This document shows positions 1-8,781 of a DNA stretch of 64,000 nucleotides, one piece after another. Positions within the stretch are counted from its first letter, which is position 1; every line of letters starts with the position of its first letter. Location: the NCBI RefSeq assembly GCF_018274385.1, contig NZ_JAAFYZ010000006.1, forward strand, positions 56,344 to 120,343, in the 5' to 3' direction. Made by a program: the position numbers and the translations under genes. Source of the stretch: Catenulispora pinistramenti. Its GTDB lineage: Bacteria > Actinomycetota > Actinomycetes > Streptomycetales > Catenulisporaceae. The notes below the pieces were generated by a model. It had not been told where the DNA came from, did not search any database, and was given only the letters and a program-made list of their open reading frames with translations.

Positions 1-1468
1 CCTCGGGGACGGCCCGGCCGGACTGTGCGTCGTCCAGGCAACGCAATGCCCAGACCGACGTATAGGGGTGCCCGAGGACTTCGTGCAGAGCGTCCTTATG
101 ACCGGCGTCGAGCGTCTTCAGCTGAGCGATCGCGGCGTCCACGAGTTCTTGCCGGGGTCCGGTGCCGGGGTCCGCTGCGGCGAACACCTTGGCGAGTAGC
201 AGTATCCGGAGCGAGCGCTGGAAGCGGTTCAGGTGTTCGATCGCTTTAGCGTCCCCGTATCCGTGTGCCAACTGATGCAGCACATCTGCCGGCAACCCGA
301 GCGCGCGCTGCGCCGGGACCCGGGCTACGGCCGACGCCTCGGTCCGGGCCCTGATCCCCATGATCAGCTCTTTGAGGTCGCCGCAGTAGACGCTCGGGTG
401 GTCGAACGGATCGGCTGGAGAAGTCGGCTGGGAGGGAGCGCTATAGCGATGCGTACGGAGTCCGCCGCCACAGACGGACACAATGGGGCAGCGTCGACAG
501 GTCTCACACAGATCCGCCACACCGTGGCGCCGGGCCTCGAATCCGGGATGCCCGGACGCCTCGTCGAACGAGTGCTCGGCGACAGAGAAGCCGGTGGCCG
601 GTGCGCCGTCATACGTCGCCTTCAACGAGTCCGTCTGCTCCAGCGTCCCGTCGGCCTCCACGACCACCAGATCGACCGGACTGAGGCCGAGGGATTCCGT
701 CCCGCTCGGCAGGCCGCGGAAGGCGTCCAAGACCGAGGTGAACGAGCGGATCGGGAATGGCCGGTTCTCGGCATTCCAGCGGTCGAATACCGCGAGCATC
801 CAGTCCGCGTATTCGGTATGTCCTGGATCCGTCCTTAAAGGCGGATCGCTATGCGTGGCGTGGGGGAGGAGGAAGTCGGCGCGCGGCGGCGCGGCATCGC
901 GGACCGCCTCGTAGACGGCTACCGGATCGTTGCGGATGTCGATGGTGCACAGGACTCCCGCATAGATGTCCGGGTAGTCGTCGCGTAATAGCGATACCGC
1001 GCGCAGCGCCTGCGTATGGCTGGACGCCCCGTTGGCGAAGCGCCGGTGCCGGTCGGTCGCGGCGCGGTCGCCGTCCAGGGACACCCCGACCTGAACATGA
1101 TGTTCGCGGAACAGGTCGCAGTATTCGGTGCTGAGGCGGACCCCGTTTGTGTGGATCCGCAGAGCTACAGCGCAGCCCGCGTCCTCGATGACATAGCGCA
1201 GCGTCTTCAGCGTCTCCCGCATCCGCGTCGGCCCGAGCAGCAGCGGCTCACCGCCGTGCAGGACCAGCGTGACAGCGGGGAGCCGGTGCGTGGCCGCGTG
1301 CTCGGCGATCCGCTCCGCCGTGCGCTGCACGGTCTCCTCCGCCATGAACCGCGGTTTGTGTCGCCAGGAGGTGTCGGCGGCTTCGTAGACGTAACAGTGG
1401 TCGCAGGCGAGATCGCAGCGGGTCGCCACTTTCAGGACGAACTGCCGGAACGGCGGCGCGGACACCAT
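1..1468 (-). CDS. fxsB: FxsB-type radical SAM/SPASM protein, C-terminal end outside window
   Basis: The reverse strand stays open from an ATG at 1468 to the window edge (about 489 residues), so the 3' end is missing. The N-terminus carries the radical SAM cluster motif CxxxCxxC at C18, C22 and C25 (TRCDLACDHCYVY), followed by LHGGEPLLL and the strand motif GVSLDGD. A cysteine-rich SPASM-like stretch (CETCRRCPIVSVCGGG, then VYCGDL) follows about 200 residues later. Downstream is a helical region ending in LGHPYTSVWALRCL, which fits the FxsB form carrying a metallohydrolase-like C-terminal extension. Such enzymes use a 4Fe-4S cluster and S-adenosylmethionine to modify a peptide partner. The start lies 14 nt after the fxsA stop, so the two genes are almost certainly co-transcribed. 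Family known; exact modification not inferable here. Confidence 0.85.
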   Translation of the reverse strand, partial: MVSAPPFRQFVLKVATRCDLACDHCYVYEAADTSWRHKPRFMAEETVQRTAERIAEHAATHRLPAVTLVLHGGEPLLLGPTRMRETLKTLRYVIEDAGCAVALRIHTNGVRLSTEYCDLFREHHVQVGVSLDGDRAATDRHRRFANGASSHTQALRAVSLLRDDYPDIYAGVLCTIDIRNDPVAVYEAVRDAAPPRADFLLPHATHSDPPLRTDPGHTEYADWMLAVFDRWNAENRPFPIRSFTSVLDAFRGLPSGTESLGLSPVDLVVVEADGTLEQTDSLKATYDGAPATGFSVAEHSFDEASGHPGFEARRHGVADLCETCRRCPIVSVCGGGLRTHRYSAPSQPTSPADPFDHPSVYCGDLKELIMGIRARTEASAVARVPAQRALGLPADVLHQLAHGYGDAKAIEHLNRFQRSLRILLLAKVFAAADPGTGPRQELVDAAIAQLKTLDAGHKDALHEVLGHPYTSVWALRCLDDAQSGRAVPE

Positions 1469-1482
1469 GGCCCCGCCCCCCG

Positions 1483-1680
1483 TCAGACGGCCGAGTTGAA
1501 CGACGCGGCCACCGGCACCGTCGAGGTCCCTCCGTCCCGGGGCGGGCTGATGCGCCGGTCGACGTCCTCGGACCGCACCTCGCCGGCCGAGACCGAGCGC
1601 GAGACGTCGGCCAGGGACTGCTCGCTCAGGTCCACCAGACCCGAGCTGACACCTGTCGTCTTGCCGTGGCGGTGCTTCAT
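1483..1680 (-). CDS. fxsA: FxsA, FXSXX-COOH precursor-like peptide
   Basis: A 65-residue protein whose last five residues are F61-N-S-A-V65, the F-x-S-x-x-COOH signature defining FxsA, and which sits directly upstream of the radical SAM gene fxsB. The body is hydrophilic (SEDVDRRISPPRDGG) with a short hydrophobic stretch (VPVAASFNSAV) leading to the C-terminus, as expected for a modified peptide with its target site at the extreme end. A GGGAG Shine-Dalgarno lies 6 nt before the ATG. By family knowledge FxsB is thought to act on the FxsA C-terminus. No export signal is visible. The product and its role cannot be read from sequence. Confidence 0.88.
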   Translation of the reverse strand: MKHRHGKTTGVSSGLVDLSEQSLADVSRSVSAGEVRSEDVDRRISPPRDGGTSTVPVAASFNSAV

Positions 1681-1991
1681 CCGTGGCTCCCGGTGGGGCG
1701 GTTCACACGTTTTCAGGCATGGCGATTGATTGCGCCTTCACGGCGCCCGCATGCGAAGAGTTGCGGATAATCGCTCCTAGGAGGGATTCCTCTCTTGATC
1801 AGGTTATGTGACATCAAGCAGTGCGGATCAAGCGGACAGACGGAAATCCCCCGTATGGCGGCACGACGGGAACGCGAAAGACCCCTGGCACGCGGGGAAG
1901 CATGCCAGGGGTCTTAGGGAAGGCTTTCAGAACTCGGCGCCGTTTTCGCGATGCCGGTCGCCGGTCGCTGATCGCCTAACGGCGCGGCGGC
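1681..1991. other. Intergenic region holding the fxsA leader and a terminator
   Basis: A stretch of 311 bases between fxsA and the next minus-strand gene. It contains the fxsA Shine-Dalgarno at its left end, probably the fxsA promoter, and a perfect inverted repeat at 1878-1915. No credible coding sequence is seen: a short ORF at 1808-2017 on the plus strand has no ribosome site and runs through the inverted repeat. Confidence 0.6.
1878..1915 (-). terminator. Terminator hairpin after the secreted-protein gene
   Basis: A perfect 13-bp stem (AAGACCCCTGGCA paired with TGCCAGGGGTCTT) around a 12-nt loop. On the minus strand the stem ends in TCTTTC, a weak U-tract. It lies 76 nt past the stop of the minus-strand gene at 1992-2735. 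Confidence 0.75.
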
Positions 1992-2735
1992 TCAGAAGTG
2001 GCCGAGCAGACCGGTGAGGCTGCCGACCGGCAGACCCTGCGTGAGTCCGCCGACCACCGGCAGCTGACCGGTCGGCAGCTGGCCGACGATCGGCAGCGAG
2101 GACCCCGACTGGTTCGCGGCGGCCGCGGCCTGCTGGGCCTGCGCGATCTGGGCCGGGGTCGGGCCGGCCGGGGCGGCGACCGCGGGCGCGACCGGGGCGA
2201 CGGTCCGGCTGCGGGTCCCGGCGTGCGCCGGGGTCATCAGCGCCGGTGGGGTCGGCATGTGCGGGGTCGGGAAGGCGGCCTTCAGATCGGCGGCCGCGTC
2301 CTGGGCGGCCTGCGCGTTGGCCGGCGGGGTGGCGGGGGTGGCGCCGGTCAGCTGGCCGACCACCGGCAGGTTCTGGGCCATCGGCCCGACCACCGGCAGC
2401 TGCCCGGTCAGCCCGCTCACCGGCAGTCCGCCGGTCAGCTGGTTCAGCGGCAGGCCGCCGGCCAGCCCGCTGACCGGGCCGGCCAGGTCGCCGTTGATCG
2501 GCATGATCGAGCCGAGGCCGCCGGCCAGCGGCAGGGCCGAGCGGGTCACCGGCAGCGGCGCGGTGGCCAGCTGCGCGGTGTCGGCGGCGGTGGTCGTGAT
2601 CGGCGCGGCATCCAGCGGTGCGCTGGTCGTCGGTCCGGTCGCCGCGGAGGCGACGCCGCCGACGACGGGACCGGCGGCCATCGCGGCCGCCGTGACGACC
2701 AGGCCGCGCCGGACCGTGGTGCTCAAGGTGCTCAT
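1992..2735 (-). CDS. Secreted repeat-rich protein (LPVVG/LTG repeats), function unknown
   Basis: A 247-residue protein with a clear signal peptide: VRRG, then a hydrophobic core (LVVTAAAMAAGPVVGGVA) and a cleavage site around SAA at residue 31. The mature part is low complexity, rich in Gly, Pro, Ala, Leu and Val, and repeats short units of the type LPVVGxL and LTGxLP; one block lies in the middle (NQLTGGLPVSGLTGQLPVVG) and another at the C-terminus (LPIVGQLPTGQLPVVG). There are no cysteines, no membrane anchor and no LPxTG sorting motif. The start was chosen at ATG 2735 because AAGGAG precedes it closely; a longer frame to 3248 overlaps the HAD gene and is an artefact. Probably a cell-surface or matrix protein; this is an inference from composition only. 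Confidence 0.75.
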   Translation of the reverse strand: MSTLSTTVRRGLVVTAAAMAAGPVVGGVASAATGPTTSAPLDAAPITTTAADTAQLATAPLPVTRSALPLAGGLGSIMPINGDLAGPVSGLAGGLPLNQLTGGLPVSGLTGQLPVVGPMAQNLPVVGQLTGATPATPPANAQAAQDAAADLKAAFPTPHMPTPPALMTPAHAGTRSRTVAPVAPAVAAPAGPTPAQIAQAQQAAAAANQSGSSLPIVGQLPTGQLPVVGGLTQGLPVGSLTGLLGHF

Positions 2736-2755
2736 TGCCTGGTTCTCCTTGGAAT

Positions 2756-2785
2756 GGGGGCTGCCGCGTCTACGCGACAGCCCCC
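2756..2785 (-). promoter_or_regulatory. Leader hairpin just upstream of the secreted-protein ribosome site
   Basis: The stem GGGGGCTG/CAGCCCCC continues, after one mismatch, as CGCG/CGCG around a TCTA loop. It ends about 10 nt before the AAGGAGA ribosome site of the gene starting at 2735. There is no U-tract, so it fits a 5' leader structure better than a terminator for the upstream HAD gene, though either is possible. Confidence 0.4.
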
Positions 2786-2872
2786 TGTCCAACGGATGAA
2801 CCCCGCTCGGGGAAACGCTGAAAGAAGTAAAGGGGAAGTAATAACTTCGAACAATGATTGGGTCGTCTGATA

Positions 2873-3493
2873 TCAGTATCCGGTGGCCGGAAAGAATTCC
2901 CGGTCGAATTCCGCGATGTGCCGTCGGGCATCGTCGGGGCCGGTCCACAGGAAAGCCCGGATCCCGAACTCCTGGGCCGCGGTGACATTCACCTCGCGAT
3001 CGTCCAGGAAGAGCACTTCGCCGGCCGGGGATCCGAGCCGGTCCACCAGCGCCTCCCAGATCGCCGGATCCGGCTTGGCCAGGCCCAGCTCGCCGGAGAT
3101 CACGAAGTGCCGGAACGACCCGGCCCACTCCCGGGCCCGGAATGCCGTACCGTGCGCGATCGGCGCGTTCGACAACAACGCCAGCTGCCGCCCGCTCGCC
3201 GCGAGCTCCGTGACCAACGCCACGGACCGCGGGTCCAGGGTGTTCCACAGCTCGACGTCCGCCGCGGTCAGCGCATCGGCCTGGGCCGGCCCCACCTCGA
3301 AGCCGGCCTGCCCCCCGACCGCCTGCCAGTAGTCGAGCGCGGCCATGCCCCGGTCGAACTTGTCGCGAAACCGCCAGTAGCCGTCCTCGAATTCCGCGGC
3401 CGGCGCCCCTGCGACCTCGGCCAGCCGGGCGAAGGCCCGCGCGGACGGCCGCTGGGCGATGACCTCACCGTAATCGAACACGATCCATGTCAT
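2873..3493 (-). CDS. HAD-superfamily hydrolase (subfamily IA)
   Basis: A 206-residue cytosolic HAD-fold protein of standard length. Motif I is FDYGEVI with the nucleophilic Asp at residue 7; the second Asp used by phosphatases as general acid is replaced (D-Y-G-E). Motif II is LLSNAP, motif III the Lys in GLAKPDP, and motif IV LFLDDRE. Loss of the second Asp is common among HAD members resembling dehalogenases and the epoxide hydrolase N-terminal domain, so phosphatase activity should not be assumed. The gene lies 19 nt after the lysozyme-like gene on the same strand and may be co-transcribed with it. Substrate unknown. Confidence 0.85.
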   Translation of the reverse strand: MTWIVFDYGEVIAQRPSARAFARLAEVAGAPAAEFEDGYWRFRDKFDRGMAALDYWQAVGGQAGFEVGPAQADALTAADVELWNTLDPRSVALVTELAASGRQLALLSNAPIAHGTAFRAREWAGSFRHFVISGELGLAKPDPAIWEALVDRLGSPAGEVLFLDDREVNVTAAQEFGIRAFLWTGPDDARRHIAEFDREFFPATGY

Positions 3494-3512
3494 CGCCCCA
3501 GCCTGCCAGGGC

Positions 3513-4460
3513 TCAGCCGCCCTTCACCACCGAGACGTCGACGGTCCCGGAGTTCGTCGGCGTGGCCGTCTTCCACTTCCCGGACGAGCGCGTCCACACC
3601 TGGTCCGCGTACTGCACCCGGTCCACGCTCAGGGTCTTCGCCGAGGCCACCGCCCAGTTGGCGAGCACGTGCGGGTCGAACAGGCCGTTGCTGGACCCTA
3701 TCTGCAGGGTCAGGCCGTCGTCGGTGTGCGAGTACTTCGGCGCGGCTCCGACGCCGTTCGCACTGAACTGCTTCACCAGCGCCTGGCCCAGCGTCGAGGC
3801 GCGGGGCGTCAGACCGCTGGAGCCCGGGGTCTCGGCGGCCAGCTTCGGGTCGTCGTACTTGCAGGTCAGCGAGGTGCCGGACTTGGCATCCAGCGAAGTG
3901 GCCAGGACCGTGGCCATCTCCTCCCACTGCTCGTAGGACTCCCCGGACGGGTCGGCGCTGTGCTGCACGTCCTGGGCGGCCTGGCCGACGCCGATGTTCT
4001 CCCAGTTGTTCACGTTCAGCAGCGCGTGGAAGAACGACCCGGTGGCGAACACCGGGTCGCTGATCTCCGTCGGGCTGCCCCAGCCCTGGGACGGCCGCTG
4101 CTGGAACAGGCCGACCGAGTCCCGGTCGCCGCCGGACAGATTCGTGATCTTCGACTCCTGCTCGGCCGTGGCCAGGGCGATTATCGTCGCCCGCTCCGGC
4201 AGGCTCTTGGCCCGCGCCACGGCGGCGATGGTCGCCGCGTTCGCCATCCGCTGGTTGGCGATCGTCGAGGACTGCCCGTCGGCGCCGGTCGCGGTGCAGT
4301 TCTCCGAGGCCAGGGCGCCATTGGTGAAGGTGTGATAGACGAAGTACCCGCCGCCGCCGAGCACGGCGAGCAGCAGCACGGTCACCACCCAGGCGCCGAT
4401 GTGCCGGGACCCGCCCGAACTCTGTTCCTGCCTGCCTCGGGGGCGGCCTCGCTGACCCAT
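3513..4460 (-). CDS. Membrane-anchored lysozyme/transglycosylase-like protein
   Basis: A 315-residue protein with a basic N-terminus (MGQRGRPRGRQ), one transmembrane helix at about residues 22-42 (WVVTVLLLAVLGGGGYFVY) and an extracytoplasmic domain. That domain has IALATAEQESKI followed by DRDSVGLFQQRPSQGWG, which matches the catalytic Glu-Ser and GLFQ arrangement of the SLT/lysozyme fold. It therefore probably binds or cleaves peptidoglycan outside the membrane. Relatives next to dapD are often mislabelled heavy metal transporter; nothing here supports transport. The start at 4460 was chosen because the open frame upstream runs into the divergent dapD gene. The intergenic gap to dapD is 91 nt. 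Confidence 0.7.
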   Translation of the reverse strand: MGQRGRPRGRQEQSSGGSRHIGAWVVTVLLLAVLGGGGYFVYHTFTNGALASENCTATGADGQSSTIANQRMANAATIAAVARAKSLPERATIIALATAEQESKITNLSGGDRDSVGLFQQRPSQGWGSPTEISDPVFATGSFFHALLNVNNWENIGVGQAAQDVQHSADPSGESYEQWEEMATVLATSLDAKSGTSLTCKYDDPKLAAETPGSSGLTPRASTLGQALVKQFSANGVGAAPKYSHTDDGLTLQIGSSNGLFDPHVLANWAVASAKTLSVDRVQYADQVWTRSSGKWKTATPTNSGTVDVSVVKGG

Positions 4461-4551
4461 ACCGTCCAGTTCCGTCCGTTTATGTCCGAGATCCGTCCTG
4501 CGGTGTGACCACCGCCAGGCCACCGTAGCTGAAACACATATCGTGGTGGTC

Positions 4552-5403
<852 letters not shown>

Positions 5404-5419
5404 GGACGGGGGCGACCAC

Positions 5420-6538
5420 ATGATGTCCGGCCTGGACCTCACTCAGAGCGCGGCCCGCGTCACCGCGGCGATCGTCGACATCGAATCCGAGAGCGGGAAC
5501 GAGAAGGCCCTCGCCGACGCGGTCGAGGAGGCGCTGCGTCAGTACCCGCATTTGGAGGTGCTGCGCGACGGCGACTCCGTCCTGGCCCGCACCGACCTCG
5601 GGCGGGCCGAGCGCGTGATCCTGGCCGGGCACCTGGACACCGTCCCGATCGCGGTCGACAGCACCGGGCGCCGCAACGTCCCCTCGCTCCTGGAGGGGGA
5701 CTGGGAGACCGGCACGCTGCGCGGCTGCGGCACCTCGGACATGAAGGCCGGCGTGGCGGTGCAGTTGGTGCTGGCCGCCACACTGGCCGACCCCGGACGG
5801 GATGTGACCTACGTCTTCTACGAGTGCGAAGAAGTCGAGGCCGAGCGCAACAGCCTGGGCCGGCTGATCCGCACCAGGCCGGAGTGGTTCGCCGCCGACT
5901 TCGCGGTACTGCTGGAGCCGAGCAACAACATCGTCGAAGGCGGCTGCCAGGGCACGATGCGCGCCCGGCTGACCTTCCGCGGCGCCCGCTCGCACTCGGC
6001 CCGCTCCTGGCTCGGCGACAACGCGATCCACAAGGCCGGGGCGGCGCTGCGGCGGCTCGCCGAATACCGGCCGCGCCGGGTCGAGGTCGAGGGCCTGGAG
6101 TTCCGCGAGGGCCTGAACGCGGTCGGGATCACCGGCGGGGTGGCCGGCAACGTCATCCCGGACGAGTGCTCGCTCGTGGTGAACTTCCGCTTCGCGCCGG
6201 ACCGTAGTCAGGCCGACGCGGAACGCCATGTCCGCGAGGTCTTCGCGGATCTGGACGCTGAGATCGCGGTCACCGATTCCGCCCCGGCCGCGCGTCCGGG
6301 TCTGCACCTGCCGTTGGCGGCCGAGTTCGTCAGCGCCGTGATGGCCGGGATGCCCGAGGAACCCACGGCCAAATTCGGCTGGACCGATGTCGCCCGGTTT
6401 GCTGAACTCGGTGTTCCGGGCGTCAACTACGGCCCGGGAGACGGATCCTTGGCCCACAAACCGGACGAAACAGTGGACCTGGAGCAAGTTGTTCGATGCG
6501 CCGAGCGGATGAGAAGCTGGCTCGGCTCCGCTTCGTGA
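5420..6538 (+). CDS. dapE: Succinyl-diaminopimelate desuccinylase
   Basis: A 372-residue M20-family metallohydrolase that removes succinate from N-succinyl-LL-diaminopimelate. Metal-ligand motifs are visible: GHLDTVP near residue 74, GCGTSDMKAG near 101, YECEEVE near 134 for the bridging carboxylates, and a late His in GDGSLAHKPDE. The dimerisation-domain strand RGARSHSARSW carries the conserved His. The gene follows dapD by 16 nt with GGGGGCGA before the tandem ATGs, so co-translation at similar levels is likely. Length is normal for actinobacterial DapE. Confidence 0.93.
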   Translation: MMSGLDLTQSAARVTAAIVDIESESGNEKALADAVEEALRQYPHLEVLRDGDSVLARTDLGRAERVILAGHLDTVPIAVDSTGRRNVPSLLEGDWETGTLRGCGTSDMKAGVAVQLVLAATLADPGRDVTYVFYECEEVEAERNSLGRLIRTRPEWFAADFAVLLEPSNNIVEGGCQGTMRARLTFRGARSHSARSWLGDNAIHKAGAALRRLAEYRPRRVEVEGLEFREGLNAVGITGGVAGNVIPDECSLVVNFRFAPDRSQADAERHVREVFADLDAEIAVTDSAPAARPGLHLPLAAEFVSAVMAGMPEEPTAKFGWTDVARFAELGVPGVNYGPGDGSLAHKPDETVDLEQVVRCAERMRSWLGSAS

Positions 6539-6704
6539 CCTGACGACCCGCGGCGGCGCGCACCGTTTGTCAAAGGTGCGCTCGCAGAAGCAACCGGCCG
6601 GGACCCCTTGGCGTCTTACCAGCGGCGGAGCAGCTCTCGTATTGCTACGGGAGCCCGGTGAACAGCCCGCTGTCCAGGCAAGTTCCGAGAGGTCCGAAGT
6701 TTCG

Positions 6705-7883
6705 ATGAGCCCGACCGGCTGGCCGATGATGGTGACGGCGATCGTACTGGCGGTCGCCGCGCCGATCGGCACGTATCTGTTGTGGAACCGCATCCGCGGG
6801 CCGCGCCCCGTCCGGGCCGCCACGCGGCTGTCGATGATCGGCGTGAGCCAGGTGATGGCGATCCTGCTGTGCGGTGTGATCGTCAACAACTATTACGGGC
6901 TCTACGCCTCCTGGGACGATCTGCTCGGTGACACCGGCAGCCCGGGGGTGATCATCCACGAGAACACCGTGGCGGCCGGCGGCCCGATCACCGGGAGCAA
7001 CCTGACCGACGGCACCGCGCAGGGCGGTCGCGGCCAGGCGGTACCGGTGGTCCCGCGATCCCGGCCGCCCGGTCCGGTACAGGACTTCAAGAAGTACGGC
7101 GACGACGCGCTGGTGACCAGCTTCACCGGACCGAAGACCGGCCTGGGCGGTTCGAACGACGTGATCGCCTGGCTGCCGCCGCAGTACAACGACCCCGCCT
7201 ACGCCAACACCGCGTTCCCGGTCGTCCTGCTGTTCCCCGGCTACCCCGGCACCCCGCAGACCTGGTTCGGCAACATGGCCGGCCAGAAGGAACTCGGCAC
7301 GCTGATCCAACAGCACTCCGCCACCCCGTTCGTGCTCGTCGCGGTGAACATCTCGCCGATCAAGGGCGTGAACACAGACTGCACCGACATCCCCGGCGGA
7401 CCGCAGGTCGCGACCTTCATCACCGACGACATCCGGAACATGCTCGAGCGCACCTTCCGGGTCACGACCGACCGCACCGGCTGGGGCATGATGGGCTACT
7501 CCGAGGGCGGCCTGTGCGCGGGCAAGCTGCTGGTGCAGTACCCGCAGTTGTTCAGCGCCGCGGTACAGATGAGCGGCGATGTGCGGCCCGGCGGCTACGT
7601 CTCCAAGTACGGCTCGGCCTTCGCCGACCAGAACTCCACGCTGTGGGTTCTGCAGAACCACAAGCCCAACCCGCCGGTGTCGCTGCTGGCTGCCGCCTCC
7701 GCCGAGGACGATCACGGGAGCGTGCTGGCCGCCGCGGAGTCGTTGCAGCAGGTGGCGCCCGACATGGTCGACGTGCTGAAGAAGGATCACGGCTCGCACA
7801 ACACGGCGGTCTGGAAGCAGTGGCTGCCGCAGGCCTACGGATGGCTGAGCCAGCATCTGGAGCAGGTGCGTCCGCAGTCCTGA
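6705..7883 (+). CDS. Membrane-anchored esterase-family alpha/beta hydrolase
   Basis: A 392-residue protein with two N-terminal transmembrane helices (about residues 8-25 and 43-62), then an exported alpha/beta-hydrolase domain of the esterase D/antigen 85 type. The nucleophile elbow is GYSEGG, preceded by a turn VVLLFPGYPGTPQTW for the oxyanion region; the catalytic His is probably in KKDHGSHN. The start at ATG 6705 follows a GAGAGG element and begins directly at the first membrane helix; the longer frame from 6567 is less likely. It acts outside the membrane, possibly on cell-envelope lipids or secreted esters; the substrate is not inferable. Confidence 0.8.
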   Translation: MSPTGWPMMVTAIVLAVAAPIGTYLLWNRIRGPRPVRAATRLSMIGVSQVMAILLCGVIVNNYYGLYASWDDLLGDTGSPGVIIHENTVAAGGPITGSNLTDGTAQGGRGQAVPVVPRSRPPGPVQDFKKYGDDALVTSFTGPKTGLGGSNDVIAWLPPQYNDPAYANTAFPVVLLFPGYPGTPQTWFGNMAGQKELGTLIQQHSATPFVLVAVNISPIKGVNTDCTDIPGGPQVATFITDDIRNMLERTFRVTTDRTGWGMMGYSEGGLCAGKLLVQYPQLFSAAVQMSGDVRPGGYVSKYGSAFADQNSTLWVLQNHKPNPPVSLLAAASAEDDHGSVLAAAESLQQVAPDMVDVLKKDHGSHNTAVWKQWLPQAYGWLSQHLEQVRPQS

Positions 7884-7943
7884 GCGACTGCCGGTCGCTT
7901 GTCGGCCGCCGTCCGGACAACCGCGGCCGGTAATGTGCCGACT

Positions 7944-8729
7944 ATGAGCCAAGGCAGCGGAAACGGACACGGCAACGGACACGGTAACGGCGGGAGTTTC
8001 ACCGAGCGCTTCGTCGGCGCGGTGACCCGGCGCCGCGGCCAGGAGCAACTGCCGGCGGCCACAGCCGACCAGAAGCTGCTGGACCACGCGTACGGCAAGG
8101 ACTGGAAGGACGAGGACCCCTGGCGGGTCCTGCGCATCCAGGGCGAGTTCGTCGAGGGCTTCGACTCGCTGGCCCGCACCGGCCCGGCCATCACCGTCTT
8201 CGGCTCGGCCCGCACCACGACCGGCAGCCCCGAGTACCTGATCGGCGAGCAGATCGGCCGCGGCCTGGCCACGGCCGGCTGGACCGTCATCACCGGCGGC
8301 GGCCCCGGCGCGATGGAGGCGGCGAACAAGGGCGCGTTCGACGCCGGCGGGCGCTCGATCGGGTTGGGAATCGAGCTGCCGTTCGAGCAGTCCCTGAACA
8401 GCTACATCGATCAGGGCATCAACTTCCGGTACTTCTTCGTCCGCAAGACGATGTTCCTGAAGTACTCGCAGGGCTTCGTGGTGCTTCCCGGCGGGTTCGG
8501 GACCATGGACGAGCTTTTCGAAGCCCTCACGCTGGTGCAGACGCACAAGGTGACGTCCTTCCCGGTGGTGCTGGTCGGGAAGGCTTTCTGGGGCGGGCTG
8601 GTGGACTGGATCCGGGATTCGATGATTCCGGCCGGGAAGATCGCGTCGAAGGATCTGGACCTGATCCACGTGGTGGACGATCCGGATGAGGCCGTGGCGA
8701 TCATGGGCAAGCCGGGGGAGCGCGGCTAG
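7944..8729 (+). CDS. LOG-family protein (lysine-decarboxylase-like Rossmann fold)
   Basis: A 261-residue protein with both LOG signatures: GGGPGAMEAANKGA and PGGFGTMDE. LOG proteins are phosphoribohydrolases releasing cytokinin-type bases or related nucleotide hydrolases; older labels of lysine decarboxylase are unsupported. A Gly/His/Asn-rich N-terminal tail (about 15 residues) precedes the fold. A TAATGT hexamer at 7931-7936 lies 7 nt before the ATG with no ribosome site between, indicating a leaderless transcript and supporting this start over the upstream GTG at 7899. The position between dapE and folP matches Rv1205 in the mycobacterial order. Confidence 0.88.
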   Translation: MSQGSGNGHGNGHGNGGSFTERFVGAVTRRRGQEQLPAATADQKLLDHAYGKDWKDEDPWRVLRIQGEFVEGFDSLARTGPAITVFGSARTTTGSPEYLIGEQIGRGLATAGWTVITGGGPGAMEAANKGAFDAGGRSIGLGIELPFEQSLNSYIDQGINFRYFFVRKTMFLKYSQGFVVLPGGFGTMDELFEALTLVQTHKVTSFPVVLVGKAFWGGLVDWIRDSMIPAGKIASKDLDLIHVVDDPDEAVAIMGKPGERG

Positions 8730-8737
8730 CTGTGCCG

Positions 8738-8775
8738 CTCAGGCGGCTAGACCGCCTGAGCCCTCGCAAGGGCTG
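8738..8775. terminator. Bidirectional terminator between convergent genes
   Basis: A perfect 10-bp stem (GCTCAGGCGG/CCGCCTGAGC, loop CTAGA) at 8738-8762 overlaps a second 6-bp hairpin (AGCCCT/AGGGCT) at 8760-8775. They lie between the convergent LOG and folP genes. Confidence 0.75.
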
Positions 8776-8781
8776 TAGCGC

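Noticed and set aside
233..838. Plus-strand open frames over 25-1729
   Set aside because: All are antisense to fxsB/fxsA, whose radical SAM motifs are unambiguous.
1992..3248. Long 418-residue version of the secreted protein
   Set aside because: The extension overlaps the HAD gene and lacks a start signal; the signal peptide begins at ATG 2735 behind AAGGAG.
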